Assembly (NCBI GenBank): GCA_026388415.1
Contig: JAPLJV010000040.1
Coordinates: 1-64,000 of the forward strand
From: Deltaproteobacteria bacterium
GTDB taxonomy: Bacteria; Desulfobacterota; Syntrophia; Syntrophales; JACQWR01
Length of the DNA: 64,000 nucleotides
Direction: 5' to 3'
The number at the start of each line of letters is the position of its first letter. Positions within the stretch are counted from its first letter, which is position 1. Positions 63,519 through 64,000 of the stretch are shown in pieces. A model generated the notes under the pieces. The model saw only the letters and a list, made by a program, of their open reading frames with translations, was not told where the DNA came from and did not search any database. A program made the translations under genes and the position numbers.

Positions 63519-64000
63519 ATGATCAGTGTTGAGCCGCAGATCAAGGTCGGTATCTGCGCAGGATATGAAAAGGTCAGGATCAGATTCAACGGTTCCTTTC
63601 GTCAGGAGGGCCGCCCGATCTCCGGGATAATAGACCTGTGGACGGAGGCCGGCCAGCTTAGAGGCGTTGAGGAAAGCGGTCAGGAGTTACACCCCGGGCA
63701 GCAGATTCTTGCCCAACCCGAAGAGGACACGACCTTCAGCATCAGCGATGTGACGATCGGCGTCAATTTCCACTGGGAACGCCGGCGGCAGGAGACATTC
63801 CACGGCGACCTGCGGGTGCTGGCATTATCCGACAATACGCTGGCTGTCATTAACGAGATCGGCCTGGAGGAATACTTGGTAAGTGTGATCGCCTCGGAGA
63901 TGAGCGCCGCGGCGCCGCTCGAATTCTTGAAGGCCCATGCCGTTATTTCCCGCAGTTGGCTTGCGGCCGTGCTGGGGCGGAAGGATAAAAAAGCTCCTGC
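63519..64000 (+). CDS. SpoIID/LytB-domain protein, 3' end beyond the window
   Basis: The first 160 codons of a SpoIID-family protein, which in relatives is a lytic transglycosylase or amidase enhancer acting on peptidoglycan. The conserved core NEIGLEEYLVSVIASEMSAA, then PLEFLKAHAVISRSWLAA, lies at about residues 115-153, with the usual catalytic-type glutamate in SEM. No signal peptide precedes it, unusual for a wall enzyme, but many short homologues lack one. AGAGAAGG precedes the ATG. The frame is open at the window edge. Confidence 0.88.
   Translation, partial: MISVEPQIKVGICAGYEKVRIRFNGSFRQEGRPISGIIDLWTEAGQLRGVEESGQELHPGQQILAQPEEDTTFSISDVTIGVNFHWERRRQETFHGDLRVLALSDNTLAVINEIGLEEYLVSVIASEMSAAAPLEFLKAHAVISRSWLAAVLGRKDKKAP

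Overview
The window looks like a chromosome segment from a strictly anaerobic, syntrophic Deltaproteobacterium of the Syntrophus/Smithella type (Desulfobacterota, Syntrophales). This is an inference from gene content: ferredoxin-linked 2-oxoacid oxidoreductases, a 2-hydroxyacyl-CoA dehydratase subunit with its activator, several CoA-thioester enzymes, a periplasmic selenocysteine formate dehydrogenase with an NrfD-type membrane subunit, and a Na+-type N-ATPase. No rRNA, tRNA, CRISPR array or intact insertion sequence was seen.

Layout. 1-2 kb: integron integrase gene with a strong promoter. 2-3 kb: O-methyltransferase. 3-6.5 kb: P-loop ATPase plus four-subunit 2-oxoacid:ferredoxin oxidoreductase. 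6.5-11.6 kb (minus): formate dehydrogenase whose catalytic subunit is read through an in-frame UGA. 11.9-12.9 kb (minus): dTDP-glucose 4,6-dehydratase. 13.5-20.3 kb: complete nine-gene N-ATPase operon (D-C-Q-R-B-E-F-A-G) with a b-delta fusion. 20.3-23.1 kb: tandem-PAS gene broken by an amber codon, an RsbRD_N-like protein and a cytidylate-kinase-like protein. 23.3-37 kb: thiolase, then a minus-strand block with SDR, acyl-CoA synthetase, GlcF/GlcD-like pair, HgdB-like subunit and activator, IorB/IorA, and a 5'-truncated hydroxyacyl-CoA dehydrogenase/enoyl-CoA hydratase. 37-40 kb: SelB and a YhaM-like exoribonuclease. 40-42 kb: a LapA-like retention-module adhesin. 42-44.4 kb: toxin-antitoxin pair, gene remnants, transglutaminase-like protein. 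44.5-47.3 kb: TRAP transporter. 47.4-51.3 kb: second acyl-CoA synthetase, cold-shock protein, ABC-F ATPase. 51.4-54.5 kb (minus): tripartite tricarboxylate transporter bracketed by hairpin repeats. 54.7-56.6 kb: integron-cassette-like block with toxin-antitoxin genes, an unknown gene and an attC site. 57-62.4 kb (minus): two-subunit fumarase, PurQ and PurSL. 62.5-64 kb: hydrolase, tautomerase and a SpoIID-family gene running off the end.

How the genes fit together. The oxidoreductases make reduced ferredoxin and acyl-CoA. The CoA ligases, dehydratase, hydratase/dehydrogenase and thiolase process acyl-CoA chains. Formate dehydrogenase exchanges electrons with formate at the periplasmic face. 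The N-ATPase couples ATP to sodium movement, and the TRAP and tricarboxylate transporters import organic acids. SelB is the factor needed to decode the formate dehydrogenase UGA. Near-identical TTGACA-N17-TATACTCC promoters precede the oxidoreductase, N-ATPase and thiolase units.

Most notable: the integrase with a separate attC-bearing block 53 kb away that shares a repeat with the sequence behind the integrase; hairpin repeats with conserved flanks but different self-complementary stems around the tricarboxylate transporter; the short retention-module adhesin; and several decaying genes.
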